A stretch of DNA of 64,000 nt. Origin: Phorcus lineatus. Lineage: Eukaryota; Mollusca; Gastropoda; Trochida; Trochidae. The notes under the pieces were generated by a model, which was not told the origin of the DNA, made no database searches, and saw only the letters and a list, made by a program, of their open reading frames with translations. Every line of letters begins with the position of its first letter. Within the stretch, counting starts at the first letter, position 1. Both the position numbers and the translations under genes were made by a program. Positions 8,546 through 21,045 of the stretch are shown piece by piece. The stretch spans positions 23,012,622 through 23,076,621 of the forward strand of contig OV121093.1 in NCBI GenBank assembly GCA_921293015.1. Direction: 5' to 3'.

Positions 8546-11500
8546 AATATTTATGTTCTGAATAATCAGATTTCTAGTATCTGTCAGGGATGTAATTAGC
8601 ATGACAGATTGAGTTACAAACATGAATAATAATGATCTGATACTGCAGGTACTATAAACTGTCATAAAATGACAGTGTAAATCATTCTACAGACGATTGT
8701 TGGATGAATATTAGACTATTCAGGAAAACGCCAGGATTATGACGTGGTGAAAGGTTGACAATGTATATAAAAGTGAACCAAATTTACAATGCATTTTTTA
8801 TTTGAAATATGCAATGTTGGGAGACTTGATATGTGTCTCTTTTTGTCTTTATATGCTCCTATGTGGCTCAATGGAAAAGCAAACAAAATGTTGTATATCA
8901 AACTTATCAACGTAGTTTACTCATTTACTGAACAGATCAATACCAATCGGGAATATGAGATCCAAAACTCTTTGAGTTTCAAGTTAGACGTTAAAAAAGG
9001 ATTGTGTTATTAACTAAGTTGCCTTTACTGGAGAAACTCGACTATGATAATTTTGACTGACTTACAGCAGATAAAAGGAAACAATTGATATCAAAACCAT
9101 ACATTTTCTTAAGCATACTTGTCTCACAGATTATCTGAAACCTGTAAGAAGTGTTTTTTACTTATTCTGTACACGAGGTGAACGTGTTTTGTTGGCATAA
9201 TGCAAATGTCAATTTACAGAGTCACAGATAATGTGCCCTTCACTTCCCACACTCCTCTAATTCAACTTCTTCTAGCATTGCTTGAACTTGAATCTAACTC
9301 AAGCCTTGTTGATGATGAGCGGGCATTGGCTACAGCTCTCTCAAATAGAATAATGATGGAGTAGCTTTAAAGATGTGTAGCGTATCTCTACATGGAATTT
9401 GATAATGTAGAGATAACATGATCCCGTAATTTTACATTGATCGTGAAACCCAGTTTACAACGACGACAGGATATAGTCATTGTGAACTTTAAGTCACCTT
9501 TTAAACAGTGGGCCTGGAGATTCATGAATTACTTTAGTGTCCGCAAATGAGATTAGTACTGAATTAAAGGAGCTGCTTAAGCAAACGCCACCCTGTGTGA
9601 ATATTTTAAAAAGCACCTGTTCAAATTATGTCTGCTTTCATATATATCTACACATTGAATCATAAAATGAAGGAATATGATAAGTAATTACGGTACACAA
9701 GTAACGGAAAATTAATATAAATATAGAAAATCTAAACCCTGTTTAAATTGTATATGTAATCATATGCAATGTAGACAATATGCACTTGGTTCACGTGCAT
9801 TAATAGATAACAGTAAATATAACTATCAAAACGGGCTAGTGTATTGCGCTTAAAGATGGCTGAAGAGAATGACATACAGAAAAGCATATACTTAGAAAAT
9901 AAGGTTGAACAAATAAAATAAGACCCAGTCAAGTGGGTAGAAACAAAACTTTTCAATATCAAATAACCAATAACAGAAAACATATCAAAGGAATAGACAA
10001 TATCTGTAGAAACAACTGAATAGTTAGTTATGCCATCTAAGGTATATTACACTTAAACCCTTAAATATGGGGAGTTTTGAATCCTTCAAAAAATGTTTTT
10101 CTTATATGCCTATATATCTTTTCTCATGAAGAAACTCTGCCTAATCTTTGCGTGACATCTCCATATGAAAACTAGAATTAGAATATATTAAAATCATTCT
10201 AATATACAGAGGTAATATTACGTTATGCATCTTTACGTACGGAATTGATTGATCTCTCTAATCTGTTAAATGTAAATAAAAAGAAAAGCTCAAAATCTTA
10301 TTTTATCTAAATTTTAGTATAGCTCCAGCGTCTTGAATTTCGTACACTGCGTTGATAGATTAATCTGAATGAATGTTTCCCAGTGCATGGAAACATACAA
10401 CCTATTGAAATCAGGATTTTAAAATTCATTACGCAGTAGACACTGACATGTATGTAAAATATTACTATATAAACATAAACACTTGCACTCGAACTCTCTG
10501 ACGATGATAAGACGGAAAGCATTCAAACGAGGTCCAATGACCATGCAATGTGCATATAACAAACTTTAGGGCCTAAGAATACAAGACCCAGGTGCGATTA
10601 ATAATGTTTTCACTGACGAGAAGTTAATAGATTAGCCCAGCAAAAAAATGACTATTTTGTAATAGCTAAATGCATCCGATGACATTAAATCTTATCCAAA
10701 AGATATAACCATATTTTTTGTTAATTGACAATTTCAAATATTCTAAATATATTTGGCCATCCAGGCTGTGTATTAATTGAGCAATACAAACTGAAGTAAA
10801 ACGTACACAAAATCATTCACAGTGTCACCCTGTCTGATCTGAACTCAAATCTCTCGATATCAAGCTGAACTTGCCGACCACCACACGATCGCACTACACT
10901 GTTTTATTACTTCAGGGATGATTCAAACAGTATTAACACCATTCACATCACTTAGACATACAGGATCGTTTTAGGCTTCCTTAAGTAACACTAAGTGATT
11001 TTATATACACCTAGAATGATAGCAATAGCAGACCTAATGTGTCAGATGTCCCTCCAATATTGAGTTTAGTGGTGCTTCACCCCGAATAAATAGGTTTGAT
11101 CTACTATTCAATACATTCATCAATACTTTAGTATTATCTAACATTACCGATGTTATTTCTGAAATAGATTGGACGACCAAAAAGGTTTTGACCTTTTAGA
11201 AGCTCTAGTTGCGTACTGATCTGAAAATACACAAAGAACATGATAAAGGAACTCCCACCCTGTTTTGTAAAATAAAATTCAGTGCGCTGGGAATGTTGGG
11301 AATTGATATATCAAACTTGACAACTTTAATTGTATCCTTATTATTTTTCGTTCACTAATTTATTCAAGTAAATGAAAACCCACCATTGCATATCGATGAG
11401 TTGAAACGGTTTGAGAAACACGCCTGAGATTAGCCATTATCGTTAACAGTGGCCGGAGTTGTTTTTAGGCCAATCTATTGAATTGTACGAACAACGTTAC

Positions 11501-11821
11501 TAATTGTTTGACAAGTTATGTTCCTCTTATTTTATGTAAAATAGGATAGGGGTGTGGATGATGGGTGGAGGGTGGAATAGAATAATTTGCCTACACTATA
11601 ACGCTGTTCGAACTTTCCTCTTTTGGCCCGCCCATTATTATGAAATGTCATTAAATAGAGTATATCTAAAATATATATTATGCACTTGTAATTCATGTAT
11701 CAATTTCATAATTCATTTCATTATTTGTGGACTGTGGCTTTTTTATGTGTTCATATGTATTTTTCATGTTCTATTTCCCAGCCTTTTTATCATGTAACAT
11801 GTATATGTCAATACGATTCAG
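8546..11821. other. No supported gene
   Basis: More than 3 kb of AT-rich sequence with only short random-looking frames (8789-9013, 9732-9983, 10307-10522, 11552-11797). No motif, RNA gene or repeat was recognised. Confidence 0.5.
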
Positions 11822-11979
11822 TCCTATAAAACAGAATTCCCAAAAGACAGAATCAATCAAAAGACATTATCAATCAAAACATATTTCCAAAGGGTAGAGC
11901 CCATGTTACACATGATTAGTGAACCATGAAAAGTGTTGTTTTAAGCTTTCTGTCTTTTGGGAATTCTGTCTTTTGGGAC
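11822..11979. repeat. Short inverted-repeat element
   Basis: A 21-bp perfect inverted repeat occupies 11832-11852 and 11948-11968 and extends with mismatches to about 31 bp per arm. The arms iterate the word TCCCAAAAGACA (reverse TGTCTTTTGGGA), with the right arm holding two copies in tandem. The loop is about 95 bp and contains two AATCAATCAAAA-like words. It looks like a small MITE; no target duplication was recognised. Confidence 0.6.
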
Positions 11980-13431
11980 GATACCGTCAAGACCTATGTA
12001 ATTCGTATTTACAAGTTCTTGTAGAGGAGTTTGTCCTAATAACAAGAAGCTACTGTCTGTAATGTAACTCTGATAGTTCGGGTGATGGGGCCATTTTAGT
12101 CTTAGTCTTGAGCTAAGATACAAACACGAAGGCTTACTTCAATCGTCTGGCGATATACTGGCTCAATATAGAGAAGTGGCGACAGGTAACACGTGGCAGA
12201 GGAGAAGGAACGAGAGGACCGGACTTTCTAGGACACTTGAAGTTGTATTTGTGAGGTTGATATTCCTTAGTTTCTCTGTACCTTTTTGGTATATGTGGTC
12301 ACCTCTTTTAAGGACTTAATGTTTAACCTTACCATCCCCTTCCTTGTTTTAAGCTGTGCTATGCCTACCCAGGATTCTCATTTGTTTAGTCACTCCAGTA
12401 GTAATCAGCGATTATCGAAGGAACCGTGCACTTGGCTTTTTTATAACTATTTATCCCTATCAGTCCACTTTACCTGCTATTCCCGTGTTATTTCTAGCCA
12501 GTGTTGATCTGTTTTGATTGATTTACTCTCGTTAATACGACATTAAGCCTTGTCCTCTTGTTTTTAGGTCTGAGTCGGTGTTAAACTAGAGTGCTTGCCT
12601 ATTTTTTATTCAGTAGTTATTGAGTCTTATTCCTATTAGCTTGATTATCATATTGTTTTAGCTTTCTGCCGGATACACGGGTCTTGTCTAAGTTAATATT
12701 TCGTTACACCATGACAATATGTTCACTAGTAAACACCGCAGTCTATGTGACACTATTTACATGCCTATACATTAATTTAAACGTTCTAATGTAACATATT
12801 ATGTTGGTGTAAATCGTTTATGTTCATAGTAGATAAACACAATCTTTCCCATTTATGCTATATTGTGATATCATCCTTGTCTGAAGTAAAGAAGGTAAGA
12901 GGCATTTGTTATGAATTTTACAACTGGTCAGTTGCACTGGTTTCTACATGAAATCAACCAATGTAAAGATCTGAGATTTCAATATTAACATGTAATCTAA
13001 AAACAAATGAATGATCTGAAAATTGTAAATGAAAAATATCAAGTGTGGAGATAACAACAGTTTCCATATGTTCTAGGAATTTGATCTACAACATGACATG
13101 ATTTTATGAACATAACAACTAGTTTCAACTATGTACAACATTAAACCTATTCAACGCCATCACTAATGAAGAAGAATGTATAACTCTATGGGTCTTTACA
13201 AAATTATGATAACGCAGTTTAAAAGATTTTCGCGAAAGGTTTGCTGTTTTTGATAAAACCCATCTGGTCATAAACAGAATTGCTTTGAAAATGAAATGTA
13301 ATTTGACATCACGAATATAAAAATTAACATCGCGTTTGTCGTGTTCAATCTTTTCTAAAGCACATTGATATATCTTCAAAATATATAACATGATACCATG
13401 ATATGATAAGTATATGTTCTATTGTGTGGCA
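11980..13431. other. No supported gene
   Basis: No motif found. The frame at 13125-13391 on the minus strand is basic and hydrophobic but matches nothing I know. Confidence 0.45.
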
Positions 13432-13660
13432 GGTGGTGGACCATAAGTCATAAGTCTCAATAAAAGAAATAAAGTTGAAATTGTAATGATTTATTTCTCA
13501 ACATATTCGCCATTGCTTTGATTTGTGTCAACGCCTTTCCTACATTACAACCCATCATAAAACTATTCTTTGTCCACTAACTGTAAGTCCTCAATAGCAT
13601 CAATTACACCATTACTGACTCAAATCGGCATCGAGTTGAGATTCGGAAGCTTAACACAAG
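13432..13660 (-). pseudogene. mariner-like transposase C-terminus with 3' terminal repeat
   Basis: On the minus strand, translation towards the stop at 13493-13491 gives ...VIDAIEDLQLVDKE-stop-FYDGL-stop-CRKGVDTNQSNGEYVEK-stop. This follows the end of mariner-family transposases, which close with an FY-x-G-I segment and a GDY/GEY-VEK C-terminus. Two in-frame stops interrupt it. Noncoding DNA after the stop ends at 13432 in GGTGGTGGACCATAAGTC, which recurs as GTGGTGGACAATTAGTC at 20409 beside another transposase C-terminus, so it is probably the element's terminal repeat. The catalytic triad is missing. Only the last ~60 codons survive. Confidence 0.75.
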
Positions 13661-13831
13661 AGTAGCAGCCATTACCTCGTGAGTAGATTAAGAAGGTATT
13701 TGGAAAAGAGTCCAGCTCCTCCACGACAAGTTTTTTTCTCGCTATTTTTCTCTGGTCCCGTCCCTTATTTCACGTAATATTCATCAGTAATGGTAGGCTC
13801 TTTCTGCCCAAAATCAATTGTTATCATCACA
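13661..13831. other. Spacer between mariner and LINE remnants
   Basis: Short stretch without recognised structure. Confidence 0.4.
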
Positions 13832-15975
13832 TCTTTTTTTTTTCTCTCTCTTTTTTATTCCATTTCATATCATACATTTTACATGAAAAGGCAATATACA
13901 TATCATTGAGCTTTTTTAGCTCTTACTGAATCAGGAGTACAAAAAACTTAATGTTCATCACAGAAAATGTTTTGATAATGTTGATACATATAATTGTATA
14001 CGGTTGGATAAAATAAGAATGCAGGCAGTGAGATATTAGTATTTTACGAGTGCTTCAATTAATTATAGCAGTTAGTTGATTCCACTTCTTATCTAAAGAT
14101 TCTATCCTATTATTTTTTCTAGCTATAAATTTTTCAATATTGTATGTCATCCTAAGACATTTAACAAATCCCTCAAAAGAAAGAACATGTTGTTTAATAC
14201 TTGAAACATAAATAAATCGTTTGGCCAAAAGTATGACATGGTTAAATAATTTATTGTGTGACCAAAATCCAAACATAATAGTAAAGTTTGTAAGTGTGAT
14301 GTTAGATTTAAGATGAGTATTTAGAAAAAGTTCCAAAGTATTCCCAAATTTCTTCACGAATTCACAGTCGAAGTAAACATGCGAGACATCTTCTGAGGAA
14401 TTTTTACAAAATATGCATAAATCATTATTAACTAGCTTCATCTTCATTAATTCTTTCTTTGTATAAAAATTGTTCTTTAGATAAATTTGTATTGAAAATC
14501 TAACAGTTTACAATCACTTGTACATTTCCTATAAAATCTAAACACATCTGTCCAGCATATATCATGTTGAAAGACATTATGCCAATAATCAAGTACCTTT
14601 GGGACACTATTGTCCCCAATCAATTTGTCATAAAATATCCTTGAACCTTTACTATTAGAAATCATATAATCATAAACATTGTTAGTGGCTTCATGATTCA
14701 AGCAAGTATTTCTGTTAGCCAGTTGCTGTCTCCAGTTCTTTGGAATGTTGATAATCCAAAAATGTTCCTCTAATATTGTATCTCTGCTTTAGAATTTCAA
14801 AGCTGAGAAAACCATTTTCCTCATAAATATCTTTGATGTAATGTATACCATGGTCATACCAGTTTCTTATTATAAATGAAGACTTAAAGAAATGATTTAG
14901 CCACAATGGCTGGGCCAAGATTTGGCTTATGTCATCATTGTCAAAAGGGTGTTTTATATAGAATATTCTCCAAGCTGATAATACATCTTTTCAATAAGGA
15001 TTAACATTTTCCGATAAGCAATCCACAGCATTGGAGCCAAGAGAGTCTATGTTGCCAAAGGGAAAGATGTTAATAAAGCTGGAGTTTTTCTTCAAGTGGC
15101 ATTTCAGTGATGATAATTTTAAAGCATTGATAAAAGACTCAATGTCAGTCATCCAAAGGCCTCCATCCTCATAAGTCCTACTGATATTTGACCTTTTAAT
15201 TTTATCATTTTTGTTATTCCAGAGGAATTTTTATACTATTTTGCTTAGATCATCAATAAATGATTTAGGGGGGTTAGGACTTGCAGAAAAAATATGTACT
15301 AGGGTAGAAACTGCTAAAGATTTTATAACGGTGATTTTTCCAATAAGTGTCAAATTTCTTCTTCGCCAACTAGAAAGCAATCTATTTATATGTTCTAAGC
15401 GTTTTCTTGTATTAATTACCCACAAATCTTTAAGAGAAGCATTGAGAGTTATTCCTAGTATTTCAAAATCCCCACTGTGCCAATCTAAATACAAGTGGTT
15501 AACTAAAGTAATATTACTACATTCCATGGAACCAATCCATATAGCTTTGGTTTTGTTTATATTCATTTTCAGCCCTGACATTTCATAAAACATGTTGAGA
15601 GTTTCAATTGCAGCATTGAGGCTTTTTTCAGATCCATTTAAGTAAAGCTGTGTATCATCAGCATATTGGCCAAGTTTTTGTTCTGTGTCATTTAGAGTTA
15701 TTCCCTTTATATCAGGATTTGATCTTATCACAATGCCTAATATTTCAACTGCAATGATAAATAGATATGGTGAGATTGGATCACCCTGTCTACATCTCCT
15801 GTCTTGGTGGAAAAAAGATGAGATATGGCCATTTTGTATTACCGCTGCAGTGTTGTTACTAGTTAGGATCTTGATCCATTTGATAATATTTGGTCCAAAT
15901 CCGAAAGCTTATTTCCAGAATGATTCGAAGTCTAGACCTGAAATGTAATCTATGCACACTGCTTGTTGAAATGAA
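13832..15975 (-). mobile_element. 5'-truncated L1/Tx1-like LINE
   Basis: The minus strand carries the second half of an L1-type ORF2 (15975-14055), about 190 bp of 3' UTR, a poly(A) signal AATAAA (13859-13854) and an A-rich tail (13843-13832). Everything upstream of RT motif A is missing, as is usual for 5'-truncated LINEs. Confidence 0.85.
14055..15975 (-). pseudogene. L1/Tx1-like ORF2 remnant (RT palm to C-terminal zinc knuckle)
   Basis: In order: the DY-x-SGLDFESFWK stretch around RT motif A (about 15960), with a stop in the next codon; RCRQGDPISPYLF (motif B, about 15790); QYADDTQLY (motif C, intact, about 15660); SGLKMNINKTKA; RRRNLTLIGKITVIKSL (thumb). After an in-frame stop at about 15230 come LWNNKNDKIKR and YEDGGLWMTDIESF, then AQPLWLN (about 14915), the WYDHGIHYIKDI region, and finally CIFCKNSSEDVSHVYFDC, a C-x2-C-x9-H-x4-C knuckle (about 14394-14340). 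The GDPISPYLF form and this C-terminus are typical of the L1/Tx1 lineage rather than the CR1/L2 LINEs elsewhere in the window. At least three stops and frame changes near 14700-14450 make it nonfunctional. Confidence 0.9.
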
Positions 15976-16074
15976 CTTTGTGAAACTTAACTGCAAGGGC
16001 AAAATCGTTTTTGAGACTCTTACCCCAAAACCTGAACTACAGTGCATTCCGACTAAAAACTAACTTTTTCTCCT

Positions 16075-16295
16075 TCTTTTCAAGCCTTGAAAACTTAATT
16101 GCAGAGACGTCGTTGGCAGTTCAATATGTGTGCTGCTCCAAATAACACAGCATGCCTCAGGGGACATACAGACTGACGTATGGGTTTCGAACACCTGACA
16201 GAAATCATTTCCAGTATTGAGAAAATTGTATTAATAGTAAAAACTTTTAAATCAAACAGACACATGCTAGACACCGAAATGCTATTAGACATGGA
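16075..16295 (+). repeat. Dispersed repeat R, copy 1
   Basis: The ordered words TTGCAGAGACGTC, GGCAGTTCAATATGT, GCCTCAGGGGACA, TGACGTATGGGTTTCG, ATCAAACAGACACATG and GAAATGCT-TTAGACAT are shared with copies at 25785-26005 and 27355-27580, all in the same orientation. It is noncoding. Outer boundaries are approximate. Confidence 0.75.
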
Positions 16296-16603
16296 GGTCC
16301 AACAAGACTATCTGAGGGTCCATTACACAATTTTGAAACGTATGTAAAGTTCAAAAGTTCAAACAGTGTTTGTATAGGATGTTTGTTTTCAGCAATGACT
16401 ATACAATGATGCAGTCGCTAGATAAGGTGTTCTTTAAATAAGAGTAAAAGTGTAAAATACACGTTTGAAAAAAGTTAAGCTTTCCTAAAGTATACGGCAC
16501 AACTTCGGCTTTTCGAATGATGACTTTTGAAAAGCCTTCGCTGTGTGCATAACTTTTTGTATACATTTGTGAAAGTTGTGTGTGCGTGGGGGTGTACGTG
16601 GAT
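16296..16603. other. No supported feature
   Basis: Nothing recognised. Confidence 0.4.
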
Positions 16604-16655
16604 GTGTATGTATGTATGTATGTATGTATGTATGTATGTATGTATGTATGTATGT
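16604..16655 (+). repeat. (TATG)n microsatellite
   Basis: About thirteen uninterrupted TATG/TGTA units. Open frames across it on the minus strand read as Thr-Tyr-Ile-His repeats and are not genes. Confidence 0.95.
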
Positions 16656-17236
16656 GCTGTTATTCCCCCCAAAAAACTTGAAACGTAAATGAAATTGCTT
16701 CATCTAATCTTCATAGTCCTGAACTCTAACAGGAATTCAGAAATAGAATATTGTTAAACGAACACAACGTTTTTTGTATTCATTCAGGCTTCCACATTTC
16801 TAGATAGAGAAACACCTGTGTCAAGACAGAGTGTAGTATGCATGTATTAGGAATGTATTACCTTTGTGGGGAGAGAACGTGCCGTTTGATATTTCTGAAC
16901 ATCTAGAGATTTATAATTATTAAATAGAGTCATCAGATGTGTGATTACCAAAATATCATTATAATAGTTTATAATAGGATAGTTTATTCCGATAAAAATG
17001 AATGCTGACTTATAAATGTATGGCAGGTTACTCCCTGCAACGCTTCAACCAACCTATTCAGAGAATGTTTTGATAGAAGTCCTCAATCTCAAAATCACAA
17101 AGGATCACCAAACACGATTCATAAATCCAATAATATGAATATAGAATGTTACATCTTTTGTGGACAATGATGAGTCAAGCGTACATGTCATCTGTTTTGA
17201 GAATAGAATCTGTGTGAACAAACATAAACTTGGAAT
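16656..17236. other. No supported feature
   Basis: AT-rich, nothing recognised. Confidence 0.45.
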
Positions 17237-17308
17237 TATAAAGTAATACATATTCACCAGCGACTGATGCCTCGAGAAGCCTCGAGAAACAGCGCGACAG
17301 TTTGCAAT
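17237..17308 (+). repeat. Dispersed repeat fragment (partner at 8483-8545)
   Basis: Same ordered words as 8483-8545, with an extra CTCGAGAAGC duplication inside, so CTCGAGAA occurs twice within 20 bases. The minus-strand frame 17175-17579 crosses it and is not supported as a gene. Confidence 0.6.
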
Positions 17309-17832
17309 ACTCCACTTTTATAAATATCCTTTTAGTTGTTATTTTCAAGGCGTTCTTGAAATAAATGAAAACTATGGTTAAAGTAGCGACAATTGTTACT
17401 GTAACTGTAGGCTCTATAATATGTAGGTGTTCAGATAAGATGCATACGTTCTCAACGAATTGGGTGACTGAAGATGAGGGAGGTAAAATTGTGATGGTTG
17501 TCTTTATCTTCTCGAGTATTATGATATCATTAATTAAGAAAAGAACATTTTTATGAAAGATAATGCACAGTTTTTTCAAAATAATTGAAATTTCTATTTA
17601 CTAATGAAATATACAGACGACCATCCATGTTATTTTTTTTTTTTTGCCATAGCTATTTACCAACGTTATTTTCAGTTTAACCATAGACGGAAATACTTTT
17701 TATGAGTAAGCTATTTTTATGAGTGTAAAATTCTGCTACATAAAACCTATTGAAAGGACAACAGTACAAAAAAATTGCATATTTTCCCTTGTGCTGTGGT
17801 CTGGTTTTGATGTCAATTTTAGATGCGACACG

Positions 17833-17875
17833 CCCCCCCCCCCCCCCCTACCCCCCCCCCCCCCCCCCCCCCCCC
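17833..17875 (+). repeat. Poly-C tract
   Basis: Two long C runs separated by TA. The proline-rich frames over it come from the homopolymer. Length is likely to vary between reads. Confidence 0.9.
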
Positions 17876-18564
17876 TTAGACAGATTGTTATCAATTTCAC
17901 AAAATAATTTTTTACTTTGGCCGATAAACGTAGGCTTTTCTCATCGTTTGAAGTATCACTCGCCTATCCGCTCCGCTTTGTGGTTTGATCAATTTCTTCA
18001 TGGAATAAACAACTGACATCAGTGGTCTAGCTATCTTAGACATACTAGATTAAACAATACACCATTACTACTTCTTTTCACAAACAAAGAGCACATTTCG
18101 CAGTTGTCTATTTCATCAATTGTGCTTTAAAGAGATAAACAAAGTTACTTCCATCACCGTGTTTTCAGAAATGCTACAAAAATGGCACAGACATCTTCAG
18201 CATCGAGTCCAGTCCACTGGTGCGAACCAGCTTTCAGACTAACTCTAATTCTTACTTTTAGGTTTTCAGTCTTAGAGTTGGTGAGTTAAAAATGATTAGA
18301 GTTCAACAATATTTCAATCATTGATAAAGTGGATGAAGATCATGGATGATAGAGTAAATGAGGTGCAGTAAAACCATTTATGCATTGAAGTTCTTAAAGC
18401 AATTCTTGGCTGCCACAGGCATCAACTCAAAATATATCACTTGTCAACTTTATTTATATATAGTCCTATAAAACTGTCACATTTGTTAAGCAGATATCAG
18501 TAAGTGTGTCAAGAGTTGTAGAGCAAGTGGTGGGTGTTGACTGGTACTGACTCCGCCAAATTAC
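17876..18564. other. No supported feature
   Basis: No motif or repeat recognised. Confidence 0.4.
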
Positions 18565-19098
18565 TCATGACATAGATAGGACAGTCTTAGTGTAGCCTCC
18601 CACATCTGAAGCACATCTTCTGCTTGGATGAACAGGACGCTGACACTGTCTCTGAAGCTGTTCAGTTAAGACTGTTTTAAAGGAATTATTCATAAAAAGT
18701 GATAGAATAGACAAACAAGCAAACCTTTGATTATTTGAATGCCTCTCCCTATAATATACACATATTTCAAAGAAATACGCGTGTAAGGTTTGACAGAAAG
18801 GCTTCCATACTACCTTACAACCTTTTCGTGTATTATAGGTTTCAGAACATTGACAGTAATGATTGTTCACTTGAGTTTCCGATATTCTTTCTTTTCTTTC
18901 TCTTTTCCTTCCAATGCTTTTACTGATCATCCTACTCTCTGTTGAATAGTAATATTCACGTGTTAAATACTGCTGAAAGCTCGTTAGATGAATCGAAAAA
19001 GTTTTGAAAATTTGAAACCGGCAAAACAAAGATCTGGTTAAACCTATCGATAAGGAAAGGATTGTACTGTTATACATCCGAACATTGTAACAATACAT
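18565..19098 (-). CDS. Unrecognised 177-codon open frame, possible terminal exon
   Basis: This is the longest open frame in the window that is not tied to a recognised transposon. I do not recognise its product. The first part is poor in recognisable structure. The last ~40 codons (from about 18690 down to the stop at 18565) are less AT-rich and read TEQLQRQCQRPVHPSRRCAS, then DVGGYTKTVLSMS. They are preceded on the minus strand by a pyrimidine-rich stretch ending in AAAACAG, which would serve as a 3' splice site. A short terminal exon is therefore possible, but there is no poly(A) signal I can assign and no adjoining exon. It could equally be chance. Confidence 0.15.
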   Translation of the reverse strand: MYCYNVRMYNSTILSLSIGLTRSLFCRFQIFKTFSIHLTSFQQYLTREYYYSTESRMISKSIGRKRERKERISETQVNNHYCQCSETYNTRKGCKVVWKPFCQTLHAYFFEICVYYRERHSNNQRFACLSILSLFMNNSFKTVLTEQLQRQCQRPVHPSRRCASDVGGYTKTVLSMS

Positions 19099-20408
19099 TT
19101 CAATGTATGTTACACGAAAATAATATTTACTTAATCATTACATGTTATATATTAATCAAACTTATACGGGGAAACAGATTCCTTCTAATGACGTTTATAC
19201 TATATCCTTTAATATCGCAAAAAAAACCTTGCATAGTAATAATGAAAGTTCATTGGTCTGTACATAAGACATACATTCATTATATGGACCTCAGTTAAAG
19301 TTTTAAAACACGTAAATAGTATTGGAGTACTAAAAGGTGGGGTTCAGAATACATGAGAAGCTAAATCCATCACTTATTTTGAACAACAAACGAGCTGTTG
19401 TCAATTACATGTACACTGTAATGCGTTGTATTTTATAAATTTCATCTTTAAAATTTTTTTTGAGGTGAATGACTTTGGAAATCAAACAAGCTTAAACTTT
19501 GTGACATGACATAAATAGTTCCTCCAAACCTGACAAAACTAAAAACCAAGCATCTAAGCCAGACAGAGTCTCGATAGCTAAGTAACAAAGTAACCTTTTC
19601 AATAAGCAGCGTCAGTTTTTCTTAGGTTTGGCATTCATTCATTCTTATAAAAAACCTATTTGTACAAGCGAATATTTTCAAAAAGATAGTGAAACATTCC
19701 AAGTATAAAGTTGCTGCTGTAGAAGAATACCTACGTGCAAAATGGTAAAAAAATTGCAATACGTCATATGCCTAAAGAAGTCATTTCAGGATTTCTCGCT
19801 ACCTTAGTTTATGCAACAGCGATAACAGAAACATTCTTTCAGACCGCACCTCAGTTACACAGCATGGTGATAGAAAGCCTAAAACATCATGCTGGCTATG
19901 TGCTATGGTAAAACAAGTAAACAAATATCGACAAGAGCTACGAAGTATTGATCCATAAGAAGTTCATTCAAACATTGAAACAGCCCATGTTCATCCATCA
20001 ATAATAAGTTTTGTAAAGCAGAGAAAAATTACATTGCGATAGGAGACTGTTAAGATTTGAATGACAAGGGGAAACCATTCCACTTTAACTAACAACTGTA
20101 AATTCATTGTTTTATTAAATCAAACAGAGTAATTAAACCATTAGCATCGATTAGATTTTCTCTTAGTTCTTAAAGTAAAAATAATCAAATATATTTGAGT
20201 AAAAGAAAAATCAGTCAGCCACAACCAGATAACACTTCAAGTAAGAAGCAAAGAAGCAATATATTTTTTTATGCTAAGTAAACACCTATACTTGTACACG
20301 TGAAAGAAACATTTGGAACTAAACTAAAAATTAGTTGCACTACACTGATAAAACAAACCAATATATCTTCTGACTATCAGCAAATTATATATGTGTATCA
20401 TTTAATAA
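19099..20408. other. No supported gene
   Basis: AT-rich sequence. Around 19840-20000 a plus-strand stretch reads for about 50 codons with only two stops, but I recognise no family. Confidence 0.4.
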
Positions 20409-20520
20409 GTGGTGGACAATTAGTCGTAAGTTTCACAAAATCAAAATAGATGTAAGGATATTTAACATTTATTTCCCAAAATAATCCCCGTTTACTTCAA
20501 CATATTTGGTTTAACGTAAA
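20409..20520 (-). pseudogene. Second mariner-like transposase C-terminal remnant
   Basis: On the minus strand a frame ends KYVEVNGDYFGK-stop (stop at 20471-20469), the typical GDY-x-x-K end of a mariner-family transposase. The noncoding sequence beyond ends in GTGGTGGACAATTAGTCGTA at 20409, matching the terminal sequence at 13432. Only about a dozen codons are recognisable and an upstream stop is visible. It lies about 100 bp from the end of the foldback element. Confidence 0.6.
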
Positions 20521-20654
20521 ATAATCAAACCATGGTTTGCCCCGTGACTTGCTCAGCCGTGCTTTGCATGCATACCCATAGGCACATTTCTATTGTATAA
20601 CACGTACACTAAAACATATATGTTAGTCCACCGGCCCAGAGGGGTCCCCATGCA

Positions 20655-20685
<31 letters not shown>

Positions 20686-21045
20686 ATGGTAGAATGAAAC
20701 TAACATTTTTTTAAGCCTAGACATGTCTATTATGCAAAATTGACTGGTAACAGTGTATAAACTGGGACGAAATGTGTCATTTTTACATATTTCCATGGGT
20801 ACCCCCCTCAGCCACTTATTCTCTGAAGCGTCACACCAAAAGGTGGATGTCCCCATATCTTTGGTTCTAATTATCATAGAACCATAATCTTGGTATCTAA
20901 ATGTATGTTTATAAGTTCGCTGAATCCATTGACAGACATTTCAGATAGCTACCATAGGTCATTTGTACGAAATTTTAGGTTTCCATTAAAAAAACTCGTC
21001 ATTCATGACTTCGACCGGTAACAATTCTATGTTCTCTTCTCTACA

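Noticed and set aside
16475..16703. Thr-Tyr-Ile-His repeat proteins
   Set aside because: Produced by the (TATG)n microsatellite.
17175..17579. 134-codon minus-strand frame as a gene
   Set aside because: It crosses a dispersed repeat shared with 8483-8545 and has no domain pattern; the frames in the two copies are not conserved.
17719..18016. Proline-rich frames
   Set aside because: Produced by the poly-C tract.
20623..20877. Similar open frames at 20623-20877 and 27780-27992 as a small gene family
   Set aside because: Both are translations of the same foldback-element end; the glycine run comes from the C tract, and the two diverge at the DNA level like a repeat.
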